A DNA stretch of 47,631 nt from OFTM10 sp964196195 (GTDB lineage Bacteria; Actinomycetota; Acidimicrobiia; Acidimicrobiales; Aldehydirespiratoraceae): the NCBI GenBank assembly GCA_964196195.1, contig CAXMSE010000103.1, positions 1 through 47,631 of the forward strand. Reading direction: 5' to 3'. The notes under the pieces are model-generated. The model had not been told where the DNA came from, searched no databases, and saw nothing but the letters and a program-made list of their open reading frames with translations. Position numbers and translations under genes: made by a program. This document shows positions 1-7,772 of the stretch, in pieces; the stretch's first letter is position 1; each line of letters opens with the position of its first letter.

Positions 1-1232
1 CTGGGAGTTCGGCGCGGCAAGAGTTTCTCGAGCCAGCTGTGGTGGCCGATGGCGATGTCGCCGAGGGGCCGCATCGCCGTGGCGGGAGCGATGCGAGCAG
101 CCGCCCGGGCCGGGAGGTAGCCGGCGACCAGCCCCATGAGAGCGCTCACCGCAAGGGCGACGATCCATGTCGATGGGTTGAGGTTGCGGCTGGTGAAGGG
201 GATCGAGAGAAACGAGGTGTAGGCACCGGTGGCAGACCAGCCGCCCAGCGCACCGAGCACGACCGCGGGGATGCCGCCGATCATCGCGGTAACGAGGCCA
301 TAGGTGGCGAAGTGGCGGACGATCTCGCCTTGGCCGAACCCGAATGCCCGGAGCATGCCAATCTCGGCTCGTTGGCTCTGGATCAAGCGGCTGAGCAGCA
401 CCGATGTGGCCAGCGCGGCGACGCCGAGGAAGAGCACGGGGAACAGCACCGCCATCTGGCGGAAACCTTCCACGTCGCTCTGAAGGGCCTGATCGCTCGG
501 ATGGTGGGCTCGGTCGTAGGCATCGGTGGCGCCGGACGCGAAGGCGGCGGAGGCCACCTCGGCTGCGGCCTCGACGGCGTGGTCGGCCACGGTGGCGACC
601 ACCTGGTTCGATCCGGGCGGGGCCAAAGACTCGGCCAGTTCGTGCGACGCGAACACCACACCGAAGCCCAGTGGATCGGCCAGCAGTTCTTCTGAACTGG
701 GTGCCATCCAAAGCCATTCCGGCGAGACGGCGATCCCGACGACCTCGCCTTCGACCCAGCCGGACGGCCCGAACAGTTCGATGGGGGAGCCCACGGTGAG
801 ACCGAAGTTGTCGGCGGTGTTCGACTCCAGCAGGATGCCCTCTTCGACCTCCGGGTCGAGATAGCTGCCGTCGACGATGATGAGTCGGTTGAGCTCGGGC
901 TGGCCTGCTCCGGGCACGCTCTGGAGCCTTCCGATGATCGCACCCTGGCCGAGATCCATCGAGATGTCGGCACTCACCCTCTGCTCGACGGTGTCGACGG
1001 AGTCGAGTGAAGCGATTGCCGACGCGACCGAATCGTCGCCATGGGCCCAGACGTCGGCGAAGGCGGTTTGCTCGTAGGTTTCGTCGTACGACCGCTGAAG
1101 GTTGCGGTACATGTCCCAGGACACCACGAAGAGACCAACCCCGATGAGCACAGTGGCGGCGACGGCGATCACCTGGCGCCGCTTCTGGCGGAGGTCGCGT
1201 CTGAGCTTGGGGCGGAGTACGGAAGCGCTCAT
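1..1232 (-). CDS. FtsX-like ABC transporter permease (3' end cut by window edge)
   Basis: Membrane subunit of a MacB/LolCDE-type ABC exporter. The reading frame begins MSASVLRPKLRRDLRQKRRQ, has a first membrane segment at about residues 20-40, then a long extracytoplasmic domain to about residue 270, then the FtsX membrane core (RLIQSQRAEIGMLRAFGFGQ, a classical FtsX motif) followed by further hydrophobic segments. It stays open to base 1, so the C-terminus lies outside the window; about 410 residues are visible. The ATG at 1232 overlaps the stop of the ATPase gene by four bases (ATGA), so the two are translationally coupled. The substrate cannot be read from sequence; lipids, lipoproteins or drugs are usual for the family. 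Confidence 0.88.
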   Translation of the reverse strand, partial: MSASVLRPKLRRDLRQKRRQVIAVAATVLIGVGLFVVSWDMYRNLQRSYDETYEQTAFADVWAHGDDSVASAIASLDSVDTVEQRVSADISMDLGQGAIIGRLQSVPGAGQPELNRLIIVDGSYLDPEVEEGILLESNTADNFGLTVGSPIELFGPSGWVEGEVVGIAVSPEWLWMAPSSEELLADPLGFGVVFASHELAESLAPPGSNQVVATVADHAVEAAAEVASAAFASGATDAYDRAHHPSDQALQSDVEGFRQMAVLFPVLFLGVAALATSVLLSRLIQSQRAEIGMLRAFGFGQGEIVRHFATYGLVTAMIGGIPAVVLGALGGWSATGAYTSFLSIPFTSRNLNPSTWIVALAVSALMGLVAGYLPARAAARIAPATAMRPLGDIAIGHHSWLEKLLPRRTP

Positions 1233-1915
1233 CGCTTTGAGTCCGAGACGATACGACCATCGACCATCCGGATCACGCGACTCGCGTGTTCGGTGATCGA
1301 TTCATCGTGGGTGACGAGCACGATGGTGCGCATCTCGCCGTTGAGTTCGTCGAGGAGGTCGAGGACCTGCTTGCCTGCGGCCTGGTCGAGTGCGCCGGTC
1401 GGCTCATCGCACAACAACAGGGGGCTGTTCTTGGCCAAGGCCCTGGCCACGGCCACGCGCTGCTGCTGACCACCCGACAAGGCGGACGGGAAACGATCGA
1501 GGTGGTCGGCGAGACCGACCGAACCGAGGGTGCGCTCGGCATCGCTGCGGTCGCCCCCCTTGAGGGCCGCAATCAGTTCCACGTTCTCGACCGCGGTGAG
1601 GGTGGGCACGAGGTTGTAGAACTGGAAGATGAAGGCGACGTGGTCGCGACGAAAGGCAGTGAGAGATCGGTCGTCGAGTCCGGCCAACGACTGACCGTCC
1701 ACGATCACCTCGCCCGACGTTGCGGCATCGATGCCTCCAATCACGTTGAGGAGGGTGGTCTTGCCCGACCCCGACGGGCCGAGGAGCACCACGAACTCGC
1801 CGTGATCGATTCCCAGGTCGACATCATCGAGCGCACGGATCTCGGTTTCTCCTTCGCCGTAGGTGCGGGTGACGTTGTGCAGCGAGACCAGGGGGGTGTT
1901 CTCAGTGGGGGGCAT
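1229..1915 (-). CDS. ABC transporter ATP-binding protein (LolD/MacB type)
   Basis: 228-residue ATPase that powers the adjacent FtsX-type permease. It shows Walker A GPSGSGKTT at about residue 46, the signature LSGGQQQR at about 146, Walker B LLLCDEPTGALD at about 166 and the switch His in LVTHD at about 201. The DEPTGALD wording is typical of the LolD/MacB exporter subfamily. The gene overlaps the TetR gene upstream by 14 bases and the permease downstream by four, giving one tetR-ATPase-permease operon. The family is clear; the transported substrate is not. Confidence 0.93.
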   Translation of the reverse strand: MPPTENTPLVSLHNVTRTYGEGETEIRALDDVDLGIDHGEFVVLLGPSGSGKTTLLNVIGGIDAATSGEVIVDGQSLAGLDDRSLTAFRRDHVAFIFQFYNLVPTLTAVENVELIAALKGGDRSDAERTLGSVGLADHLDRFPSALSGGQQQRVAVARALAKNSPLLLCDEPTGALDQAAGKQVLDLLDELNGEMRTIVLVTHDESITEHASRVIRMVDGRIVSDSKR

Positions 1916-2522
1916 CGGAGGGGGATCCTTGGTTGGGTGAGTCGATGAACAGTCCGGACCCGAGAAGGTCGAGTCCGGTGCGGGCCCAGCGCTCGAGCCC
2001 TGCGGGGCTCATGGGGTCGATTCCGAGATGTCGCTGAGCGTGTCCGCGAAGGAACATCACGCCGAGGTCTGCGGCCAAGAGGTAGATCGCCAGCATGGGC
2101 TGGTCTTCGATGTCGGGGCGCATGACACCGCTGGCTCGCATATCGTCGAGCCCGCTGATGGTGAGCTCGAGGAGGCGGTCGAAGAGGGATTCGCCGGCGC
2201 TGCCTCCTTCGACGATCGATCGCGATATGTAGTCGATCGTGGCGGGCTGTTCGGCGAAGCGGGTGAACATCGCGACGCTGTCGTCGTCGTTGCCGTGTTC
2301 GGCGAATCCGTCGAGTATCTCGGCGACGAAATCGACGACAAAATCGTCGACCGTCTCTCGAAGCCCGTCCTTTGATCCGAAGTGATGGATGACGAGTGCG
2401 GGTGAGACATCGGCGTCGGCTGCGATCGCCCTCAACGACGAACCCGCCACGCCCTGGGAGGCGAATCGTTCGAGGGCGGCGTGGCGGATTCTGGCCTCCG
2501 CTGTCATGTCTGCTGAACGCAT
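1902..2522 (-). CDS. TetR family transcriptional regulator
   Basis: 206 residues. The N-terminal helix-turn-helix is plain (RIRHAALERFASQGVAGSSL, then DVSPALVIHHFGSKDGL), followed by a variable ligand-binding domain with several hydrophobic helices (for example MLAIYLLAADLGVMFLRGH). It is first in an operon with the ABC exporter, so it most likely represses that exporter and itself and is released by a substrate or toxic compound (inference). The ATG at 2522 lies inside a pair of inverted GTTCAG half-sites, which suggests autoregulation. Confidence 0.92.
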   Translation of the reverse strand: MRSADMTAEARIRHAALERFASQGVAGSSLRAIAADADVSPALVIHHFGSKDGLRETVDDFVVDFVAEILDGFAEHGNDDDSVAMFTRFAEQPATIDYISRSIVEGGSAGESLFDRLLELTISGLDDMRASGVMRPDIEDQPMLAIYLLAADLGVMFLRGHAQRHLGIDPMSPAGLERWARTGLDLLGSGLFIDSPNQGSPSDAPH

Positions 2523-2548
2523 GTTCAGTATACTAACCGGGTGTTCAG
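2513..2548 (-). promoter_or_regulatory. TetR promoter and candidate operator
   Basis: Three GTTCAG half-sites surround the tetR start: an inverted pair CTGAAC-GCAT-GTTCAG at 2513-2528 and a third copy at 2543-2548. Read on the minus strand, TATACT at 2532-2527 is a good -10 box only four bases before the ATG, so the transcript would be leaderless or nearly so. A regulator bound here would cover both the -10 box and the start codon. No convincing -35 box is visible. Assignment to TetR is inference from position. Confidence 0.5.
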
Positions 2549-2555
2549 CCTCTTA

Positions 2556-3563
2556 CTAGGAGAAGAAGTCCGAATAGTGGCGCTGAGCGACGTCGGGATG
2601 TGATCGCAGCCTGATCTTCAGGTTGTTCTCCCCAAAAAGGGTGTGGACGGGATCATCGGGGTTCGTGTTGTCACCGCCGCTGGCCTGCTCCTTGAGACGG
2701 CTGGGCAACTCGACTGGCTGGAAGCTCTTTTCGAATCGCGGGTTGAAGAAGAAGGCGATGGAGATTCGATCCTCGGCACCGCTCGGGCTCACAACCCGGT
2801 GGGGCGTGGCTCTCAGGTAGCCGTCGGTTGCTCGTTGCAGCATCTCCCCGAGGTTCATGATGTAGGCACCCTCGAGCGGTGGAGCATCGACGAACTCACC
2901 ATCGATCTCGACCTGCAGACCACCGATCTCGTCTTGGAGGATGAAGGTGAGAAGGCCTGAATCGTGATGCCGACCCACGCCCTGGTCTACCGCCATGCCC
3001 GGGGCACGGGCGGGGTAGCGAATGATCTTCAGGTGTACGTCCGACTCCGGCAGGAAGCCGGCGTCGAAATGGTCGATCGTCTGTCCGAGCCCCAACGCGA
3101 GGGCGCGTAGCGCATCGAGCCCCAGCGATTCCAGACCGGCCATCCAGCCGAGCACGGTGGGCTGCATGGTGGGGATGCTCGTCGGCCATTGGTTGGGCCC
3201 CCTCAGCCGCCGCCAATGTGGCCGGGAGCTGGTCGGCGGCGCTTCTTGCTCGGGCCCCACGTCGAGCTGGTCGCGCCAATCGGCCGCGCCTGCAGTCCGC
3301 TCGTCGCCGAGCACGGTGTACCCACGGAAAGCGGCGCTGTTCACGATGGCCAGCGCCTCACGCTCCTCGACGGGGAGAGCGAAGAACGATCGGGCTGAGG
3401 CGAGAAGGTTGGAATCCAGCGCCGGATCGATCCCGTGGCCGGTGAGATAGGCGAAGCCGGGTCCGTGGCACGCCCCTCGCAACTGTTCCACGAACGCTCG
3501 ACCGTCACCGCTGGTCGGGTCGGCTCTGAACCCGCCGATGTCGAGCACGGGGATTTCGGTCAC
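2556..3563 (-). CDS. Isopenicillin N synthase-like 2-oxoglutarate/Fe(II) oxygenase
   Basis: 335 residues starting at the GTG at 3563, where it overlaps the sulfatase stop codon (GTGA). The N-terminal DIOX_N region (IPVLDIGGF, then GACHGPGFAYLTGHGI) and the C-terminal double-stranded beta-helix are both present. The iron ligands are visible as His199-x-Asp201 (RHHDSGLLTF) and His255 (ATPHRV), and the 2-oxoglutarate-binding RxS is Arg266-x-Ser268. The frame stays open upstream through the sulfatase gene, but that part reads as Arg/Pro-rich shadow. Members hydroxylate or desaturate small molecules; the substrate is unknown. Co-translation with a sulfatase suggests a shared pathway. Confidence 0.9.
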   Translation of the reverse strand: MTEIPVLDIGGFRADPTSGDGRAFVEQLRGACHGPGFAYLTGHGIDPALDSNLLASARSFFALPVEEREALAIVNSAAFRGYTVLGDERTAGAADWRDQLDVGPEQEAPPTSSRPHWRRLRGPNQWPTSIPTMQPTVLGWMAGLESLGLDALRALALGLGQTIDHFDAGFLPESDVHLKIIRYPARAPGMAVDQGVGRHHDSGLLTFILQDEIGGLQVEIDGEFVDAPPLEGAYIMNLGEMLQRATDGYLRATPHRVVSPSGAEDRISIAFFFNPRFEKSFQPVELPSRLKEQASGGDNTNPDDPVHTLFGENNLKIRLRSHPDVAQRHYSDFFS

Positions 3564-5017
3564 TGGCCTGCCTCCAGCACGTCGGCCCAATGACCGCGGC
3601 CGGTTTCGCGCAGGCGATCGAGGTAGGCGGGTAGATGGCCGCGTACGTGATAGGGACCACCCTCGTCTAGCACCACCTCGATCGGGTCGCGCTGATCGCC
3701 CAGGGCCTGGCCCAGCTGGGTGGTGGTCCACTCCTCCAGCATCGAGGCGGCCGCGGCGGTGAGGTGGGGCTCCTCTGAGGCGATGTCGTTGAGTTCGTGG
3801 GGATCGTCGGCGATGTCGAAGAGCATCTCCTCGGCCCAGTGGGGGTGATAGCCGTCGTGGAAGGTACGGAGGTAGAGATGGTCGCGCCACCTCACCCCTC
3901 GCTGGCACGACCAAGCCCCCTGGGAGAGGAAGAGTGCGTCGCGACCCGACTCCTCGCCGTCGCGCAAAGACTGGGCCACGCTCTCGCCGCTCCACCATTC
4001 GGTCGGGATCGCGACGTCGGCGAGATCGGCCACGGTGGCGGCGATGTCGAGGTGGTAGTGGAGGCCCGAATAGGTGCGCGGCGTTAGCCCTGGCCAGCGC
4101 AGGATCGACGGAATATGGCAGGTGGCCTCGTCGGCTGCCTGATGGTCGGCATACACACCCAACTCGCCGAATGCTTCGCCGTGGTCGGACGATACGAGCA
4201 CAGCCGTGTCGTCGAGGATGCCGAGTTCGTCGAGCTTGTTCATCACGGTGCCGACCGCATCATCGGCGTAGCGGACGCCTACGTCGTAACCATCGAAGAC
4301 CGCTTTCGCATCGTCCATGGAGGCGATGTTCCAGGGCTGGCGAGGAGGAGGGTCGCCCCACTCATCGGGATGAAATCCCCACGGTTCCTGGGCCGAATGA
4401 GGACCGGCCAGGCCCCAGTTGTGCTCCCTGACTTCCTCGGTGTGCCACGCCGGTGGTGGGTCGCCCTCGAACGGGTTCCCGTATTGGCTGGGCGTGTTGT
4501 AAGGCGTGTGAGGATCCCAAAGGTGCAGATGAAGGAACCATTGGTCGGCCCGCCCCCTTCGCTCCAGCCAGTCGAGGGCACCCGGCAACACCTCGTCGGC
4601 TCGCTCGCCCCCCATGCCCCGCATCAGGTTCATCGCCTCCATCACGCCGTGGTTCCACCACGTGGCCGAATGGCGAAACGGAAAGCTCGAGATCGAGGCG
4701 GTGTGCCAGCCCGAAGCGTAGAAGCGCGTCGCCCACGAGTTGGCGGCCACCGCACCGATGAACTCCCGCCCGGACCCCTCGCTGCGCAGGTCGGCCGCGA
4801 CACCACCATGGTTGACCACTCCATTGCGAATCCCGAACATCCCGGTGGCCAGGGCGGTGCGTGAAGGCAGGCACGGCACGTCGGATGCGTAGACATTGTC
4901 GAAGCGGATGCCATCTGCTGCTATCGCGTCGATGTTGGGTGACGTGTTGCGGTGATAACCGGCACAGCCGAGATGGTCGGCCCTCAGGGTGTCGATATCT
5001 ATGTAGAGAAAGCGCAT
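3560..5017 (-). CDS. Type I sulfatase (alkaline-phosphatase superfamily)
   Basis: 485 residues. Metal-binding aspartates occur in DIDTLRADHLGCAGY at the N-terminus, and the active-site CxPxR signature is Cys49-Leu-Pro-Ser-Arg53 (DVPCLPSRTALATG), where Cys49 would be converted to formylglycine. A second metal site is SSDHGEAFGELG at about residue 270. There is no signal peptide, so the protein acts in the cytoplasm unless exported another way. It overlaps the GNAT gene by 19 bases upstream and the oxygenase by four downstream. No formylglycine-generating enzyme gene lies in the window. The substrate is unknown. Confidence 0.92.
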   Translation of the reverse strand: MRFLYIDIDTLRADHLGCAGYHRNTSPNIDAIAADGIRFDNVYASDVPCLPSRTALATGMFGIRNGVVNHGGVAADLRSEGSGREFIGAVAANSWATRFYASGWHTASISSFPFRHSATWWNHGVMEAMNLMRGMGGERADEVLPGALDWLERRGRADQWFLHLHLWDPHTPYNTPSQYGNPFEGDPPPAWHTEEVREHNWGLAGPHSAQEPWGFHPDEWGDPPPRQPWNIASMDDAKAVFDGYDVGVRYADDAVGTVMNKLDELGILDDTAVLVSSDHGEAFGELGVYADHQAADEATCHIPSILRWPGLTPRTYSGLHYHLDIAATVADLADVAIPTEWWSGESVAQSLRDGEESGRDALFLSQGAWSCQRGVRWRDHLYLRTFHDGYHPHWAEEMLFDIADDPHELNDIASEEPHLTAAAASMLEEWTTTQLGQALGDQRDPIEVVLDEGGPYHVRGHLPAYLDRLRETGRGHWADVLEAGQ

Positions 5018-5583
5018 GAACCGGTCACCTCAGTGTGTCGGGGCCGACGGTAGTTGGAGTTCGACATCTGCTCGCCACCGGAGGAGTCCGGGGCGGGGCG
5101 AAATCCGTTCTTTACCAGGGCCCGAGAGGAGGCGGGGTTGTCTTCAGCCACGCCGCCCGAGATCGAGCTGATGCCAGCCTGTCCACGGGCCCACTCCACG
5201 ACCCCCTCCACCAGTTCGCTGGCCAGCCCCTTGCCCCATGCTTGCTCGATGATGATGTAGCCGATCCTCAGCTCGATTTCGGGTGATCCCTCGTGTGGCA
5301 TTTCGAAGAGGATCATGAGGCCGACAGGGTCAGCGGAGCTTCGCTCGACCGTGAGGAGCATCGCCGACTCCGCGTCTCTGTCTTTGATCCACCGTCGGGC
5401 CCGATCATGGTCGAAGTCACCCTGCCATTCCGGAGGCAGCGTCTCGGTGGTCACGGGGGTGAGCGCGCTGGCCACGAAACCTTCGAGATCAAGCTCGTGC
5501 AGCTTGGCCATGGCGCTCCACTCGCCGACACTCAGGCGATCGGTTTCGAATGCGCACTGGCGGGTCGGGCTGGGAGTGTCCAC
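4999..5583 (-). CDS. GNAT family N-acetyltransferase
   Basis: 194 residues from a GTG at 5583. The opening CAFETDRLSVGEWS is the RimJ/RimL-like ETxRL start. The acetyl-CoA-binding motif A is IGYIIIEQAWGKGLASELVEG at about residues 108-128, followed by AEDNPASSRALVKNGFRP, the usual motif B. It is first in the GNAT-sulfatase-oxygenase operon, with a 19-base overlap into the sulfatase. The acceptor is unknown; ribosomal-protein or small-molecule N-acetylation are both possible. Confidence 0.88.
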   Translation of the reverse strand: MDTPSPTRQCAFETDRLSVGEWSAMAKLHELDLEGFVASALTPVTTETLPPEWQGDFDHDRARRWIKDRDAESAMLLTVERSSADPVGLMILFEMPHEGSPEIELRIGYIIIEQAWGKGLASELVEGVVEWARGQAGISSISGGVAEDNPASSRALVKNGFRPAPDSSGGEQMSNSNYRRPRHTEVTGSCAFST

Positions 5584-5688
5584 CGGGCAAGACTGGCACG
5601 ATCGGTTGCTCTCGGCCCGGCTGACCCGTCTGGCGGTGAGTGACGTATCCTGACCTCGCGAATCGAACGACTACGGGAGCCGCGAGTC

Positions 5689-6576
5689 ATGAACCCAGAC
5701 CAGCTCGACAAGATCAACAACGAGTCCGGCTTCATCGCCGCCCTCGATCAGAGCGGTGGCAGTACGCCCAAGGCCTTGAAGCTCTACGGAGTTGAAGAGG
5801 ATGCCTACGACGGTGACGACGAGATGTACGGCGTGATCCACGAGATGCGCAGCCGAATCATCACCAGCCCGAGCTTCAACGGCGACCGCATCCTCGGTGC
5901 CATCCTCTTCGAGAACACGATGGACCGCGAGATCGACGGCCAGGGAACGGCCGCCTACCTGTGGAACGAGAAGCGTGTCATTCCCTTCTTGAAGGTCGAC
6001 AATGGTCTCGCCGACGAAGCCGACGCCGCCCAGCTGATGAAGCCGATGCCCGATCTCGACGCCCTGCTGGCCAGGGCCCGCGACAAGGGGGTGTTCGGCA
6101 CCAAGATGCGCTCGGTGATCAAGGAAGCCAACGCGGCCGGAGTCGATGCGGTTGTCGATCAGCAGTTTGATATCGGCAAGCAGATCCTCGCGGCAGGGCT
6201 CGTGCCGATCATCGAGCCCGAGGTCGACATCAATAGTCCGAGCAAGGCCGAAGCAGAAGTCTTGCTGAAGGCTGCCATTCTCGGTCAGCTCGATCAGCTC
6301 GGCGACGACCAGGCCGTGATGTTGAAGCTCACCCTCCCCGAGGACGACAACTTCTACCGCGATCTCGTGGATCATCCGAAGATTCTCAAGGTCGTGGCCC
6401 TGTCGGGCGGCTACCCCCGTGATGAGTCCAACGAGCGCCTGTCTCGTCAGAACGGCGTGATTGCGAGCTTCTCTCGTGCTCTCACCGAGGGCCTCTCCGC
6501 CCAGCAGAGCGAGGCCGAGTTCGACGCCGCGCTCGACCGGTCGATCGGCAGCATCTTCGACGCATCGAAGAGCTGA
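5689..6576 (+). CDS. fda: Class I fructose-1,6-bisphosphate aldolase (bacterial Fda type)
   Basis: 295 residues, the usual size for the Staphylococcus-type class I aldolase. The Schiff-base enzyme cleaves fructose-1,6-bisphosphate to two triose phosphates in glycolysis and works in reverse in gluconeogenesis. Family signatures run throughout: FIAALDQSGGSTPKALKLYG, IPFLKVDNGL, PIIEPEVDINSP, VMLKLTLPE, VVALSGGYPRDESN and GVIASFSRALTEGL. It is divergent from the GNAT gene. A GGGAG ribosome site lies about ten bases before the ATG, and TATCCT at 5646-5651 is a possible -10 box. Confidence 0.95.
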   Translation: MNPDQLDKINNESGFIAALDQSGGSTPKALKLYGVEEDAYDGDDEMYGVIHEMRSRIITSPSFNGDRILGAILFENTMDREIDGQGTAAYLWNEKRVIPFLKVDNGLADEADAAQLMKPMPDLDALLARARDKGVFGTKMRSVIKEANAAGVDAVVDQQFDIGKQILAAGLVPIIEPEVDINSPSKAEAEVLLKAAILGQLDQLGDDQAVMLKLTLPEDDNFYRDLVDHPKILKVVALSGGYPRDESNERLSRQNGVIASFSRALTEGLSAQQSEAEFDAALDRSIGSIFDASKS

Positions 6577-6595
6577 TCGCCACACCAGTTCACCC

Positions 6596-7420
6596 GTGTC
6601 CATCGTCGGACTCGCCGCGGCCATCCTGATCCTGTCGTTGGCGGGCGGGTTCGCACCGCGCACCCTCGCCGGCCGCCTCACCGAGGACAGGCTCCACGAC
6701 ATCACAGCGGTGGGCTCCGGCCTGCTGTTGGCGTCGGCCCTGCTGGTGGTGATTCCCGAGGGTTTCCATCTCGCGGCCGAGGCGGCAGGTCCTGGTGATG
6801 CTTTCACCGACGACCCCGTGATCCTGGGAGCAGCGGTGCTCGCGGGGTTCGCCCTGATGCTGCTGCTCGAGGGCTTCGGCGTCGGCCACGATGTCCATGA
6901 GGAGCATCACGATCACGAGGCCGGCCACGGCCACGGTCATGTCCATCATCCGCGGTCCTCGTCGGTTCTCGCCGCAGGATTGTCGGTCCACGCGCTGGCC
7001 GACGGGTTGGCGATCGGATCGGCCGCGGTTGCCGGCGACTCCGCCTTCTCGGCTCTGGTGGCCTTGGCCGTCCTGCTCCATCGCGTGCCCGCCGCATTCA
7101 GCCTCGGCTTGTTCGCCTTGCACGAAACGAACGATCAGCGGCGGGCCACAGCAGGTTTGGCGGCTTTCGCAGCCGCTACTCCGGTGGCGATCTTGCTCTC
7201 GTACCTGCTCCTCGACGGTGCGAGCGACCGCCTCATCGCTCTCGTGCTGATGTTTTCCGCCGGCACCTTCGTCTACGTGGCCACCGTCGATACCCTGCCG
7301 GCGATCCACAACCCTGCTACCGGTCGTCGATCAGTCATCAATGTCCTCATCGGCGCATTCTTGTTCGCCGCGGTGTTTGTGGTGCTCGACACCGGTGGCC
7401 TGCTGGATCATTCTCACTGA
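6596..7420 (+). CDS. ZIP family divalent metal transporter
   Basis: 274 residues from the GTG at 6596; the frame is open farther upstream, but that part lies inside the aldolase gene. Eight hydrophobic segments are recognisable. The metal-binding helices carry VHALADGLAIG (His132, Asp136) and LLHRVPAAFSLG (His162), matching ZIP transmembrane helices IV and V. Between helices III and IV sits a His-rich loop at residues 98-119 with about eleven histidines, the classical ZIP cytoplasmic metal loop. It probably imports zinc or a similar divalent ion. It starts 20 bases after the aldolase stop, so it may be co-transcribed, and it is convergent with the copper-chaperone gene. Confidence 0.9.
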   Translation: MSIVGLAAAILILSLAGGFAPRTLAGRLTEDRLHDITAVGSGLLLASALLVVIPEGFHLAAEAAGPGDAFTDDPVILGAAVLAGFALMLLLEGFGVGHDVHEEHHDHEAGHGHGHVHHPRSSSVLAAGLSVHALADGLAIGSAAVAGDSAFSALVALAVLLHRVPAAFSLGLFALHETNDQRRATAGLAAFAAATPVAILLSYLLLDGASDRLIALVLMFSAGTFVYVATVDTLPAIHNPATGRRSVINVLIGAFLFAAVFVVLDTGGLLDHSH

Positions 7421-7449
7421 CGCCAACGGAGATCGCACCGATCCCGTCA

Positions 7450-7659
7450 TCAGGCGCTGGACGCGGTGGCAGCGACCTCGTAACCAGCCGCTTCGATTAC
7501 CGCGGCAACATCGCCGGCAGTTCCTCCGCTCACGGTGACGAGCTTGGTGTCGACGTCGGCCGACACGGAGACGACATCGTCCAAGGCGCCGACTCGCTCT
7601 TCGATGGTGGCGGTGCAGTGACCGCAGCTGATCGACGGGACTGTGAAGACGGTGGACAT
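7450..7659 (-). CDS. Heavy-metal-associated domain protein (CopZ-like copper chaperone)
   Basis: 69 residues, a single HMA fold. The metal motif is Cys12-Gly-His-Cys15 (ISCGHCTATIEERVGAL), followed by the ferredoxin-like pattern VVSVSADVDTKLVTVSGG and IEAAGYEV. Such proteins carry Cu(I) to P-type ATPases or regulators in the cytoplasm. GGAGAG lies just before the ATG. No CopA ATPase or MerR regulator is encoded in the window, so the gene stands alone, but its promoter looks metal-controlled (7689-7720). Confidence 0.93.
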   Translation of the reverse strand: MSTVFTVPSISCGHCTATIEERVGALDDVVSVSADVDTKLVTVSGGTAGDVAAVIEAAGYEVAATASSA

Positions 7660-7688
7660 GGGACTCTCCGGTCGTGGATTCGGGCTCG

Positions 7689-7720
7689 ATTGTAGACCTT
7701 GCTGTGGACTGGAAGGTCAA
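7689..7720 (-). promoter_or_regulatory. MerR/CueR-type metal-responsive promoter of the copper chaperone
   Basis: Read on the minus strand: -35 box TTGACC at 7720-7715, a 20-base spacer, and -10 box TACAAT at 7694-7689, about 30 bases before the chaperone ATG. The spacer holds the 22-base dyad at 7696-7717, whose arms read ACCTTCC (minus strand) and GCAAGGT, mismatching at only one position of seven. An over-long 19-20 base spacer filled by an ACCTTCC dyad is the hallmark of CueR-type MerR regulators, as at the E. coli copA promoter. The regulator must be encoded elsewhere. Confidence 0.75.
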
Positions 7721-7772
7721 GCGGGGTGGCTCGATTCCATCACGCGCCGCCGGATTTCCTACACTCTCAGGC

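Noticed and set aside
3564..3998. N-terminal extension of the oxygenase frame
   Set aside because: The added residues are Arg/Pro-rich and overlap the sulfatase gene. GTG 3563 overlaps the sulfatase stop and starts the conserved domain.
7724..7755. tRNA-like T-arm (GGTGG-CTCGATT-CCATC)
   Set aside because: The seven-base loop and stem resemble a T-arm, but there is no matching acceptor stem, D-arm or anticodon arm upstream; that DNA is better explained as the MerR-type promoter.
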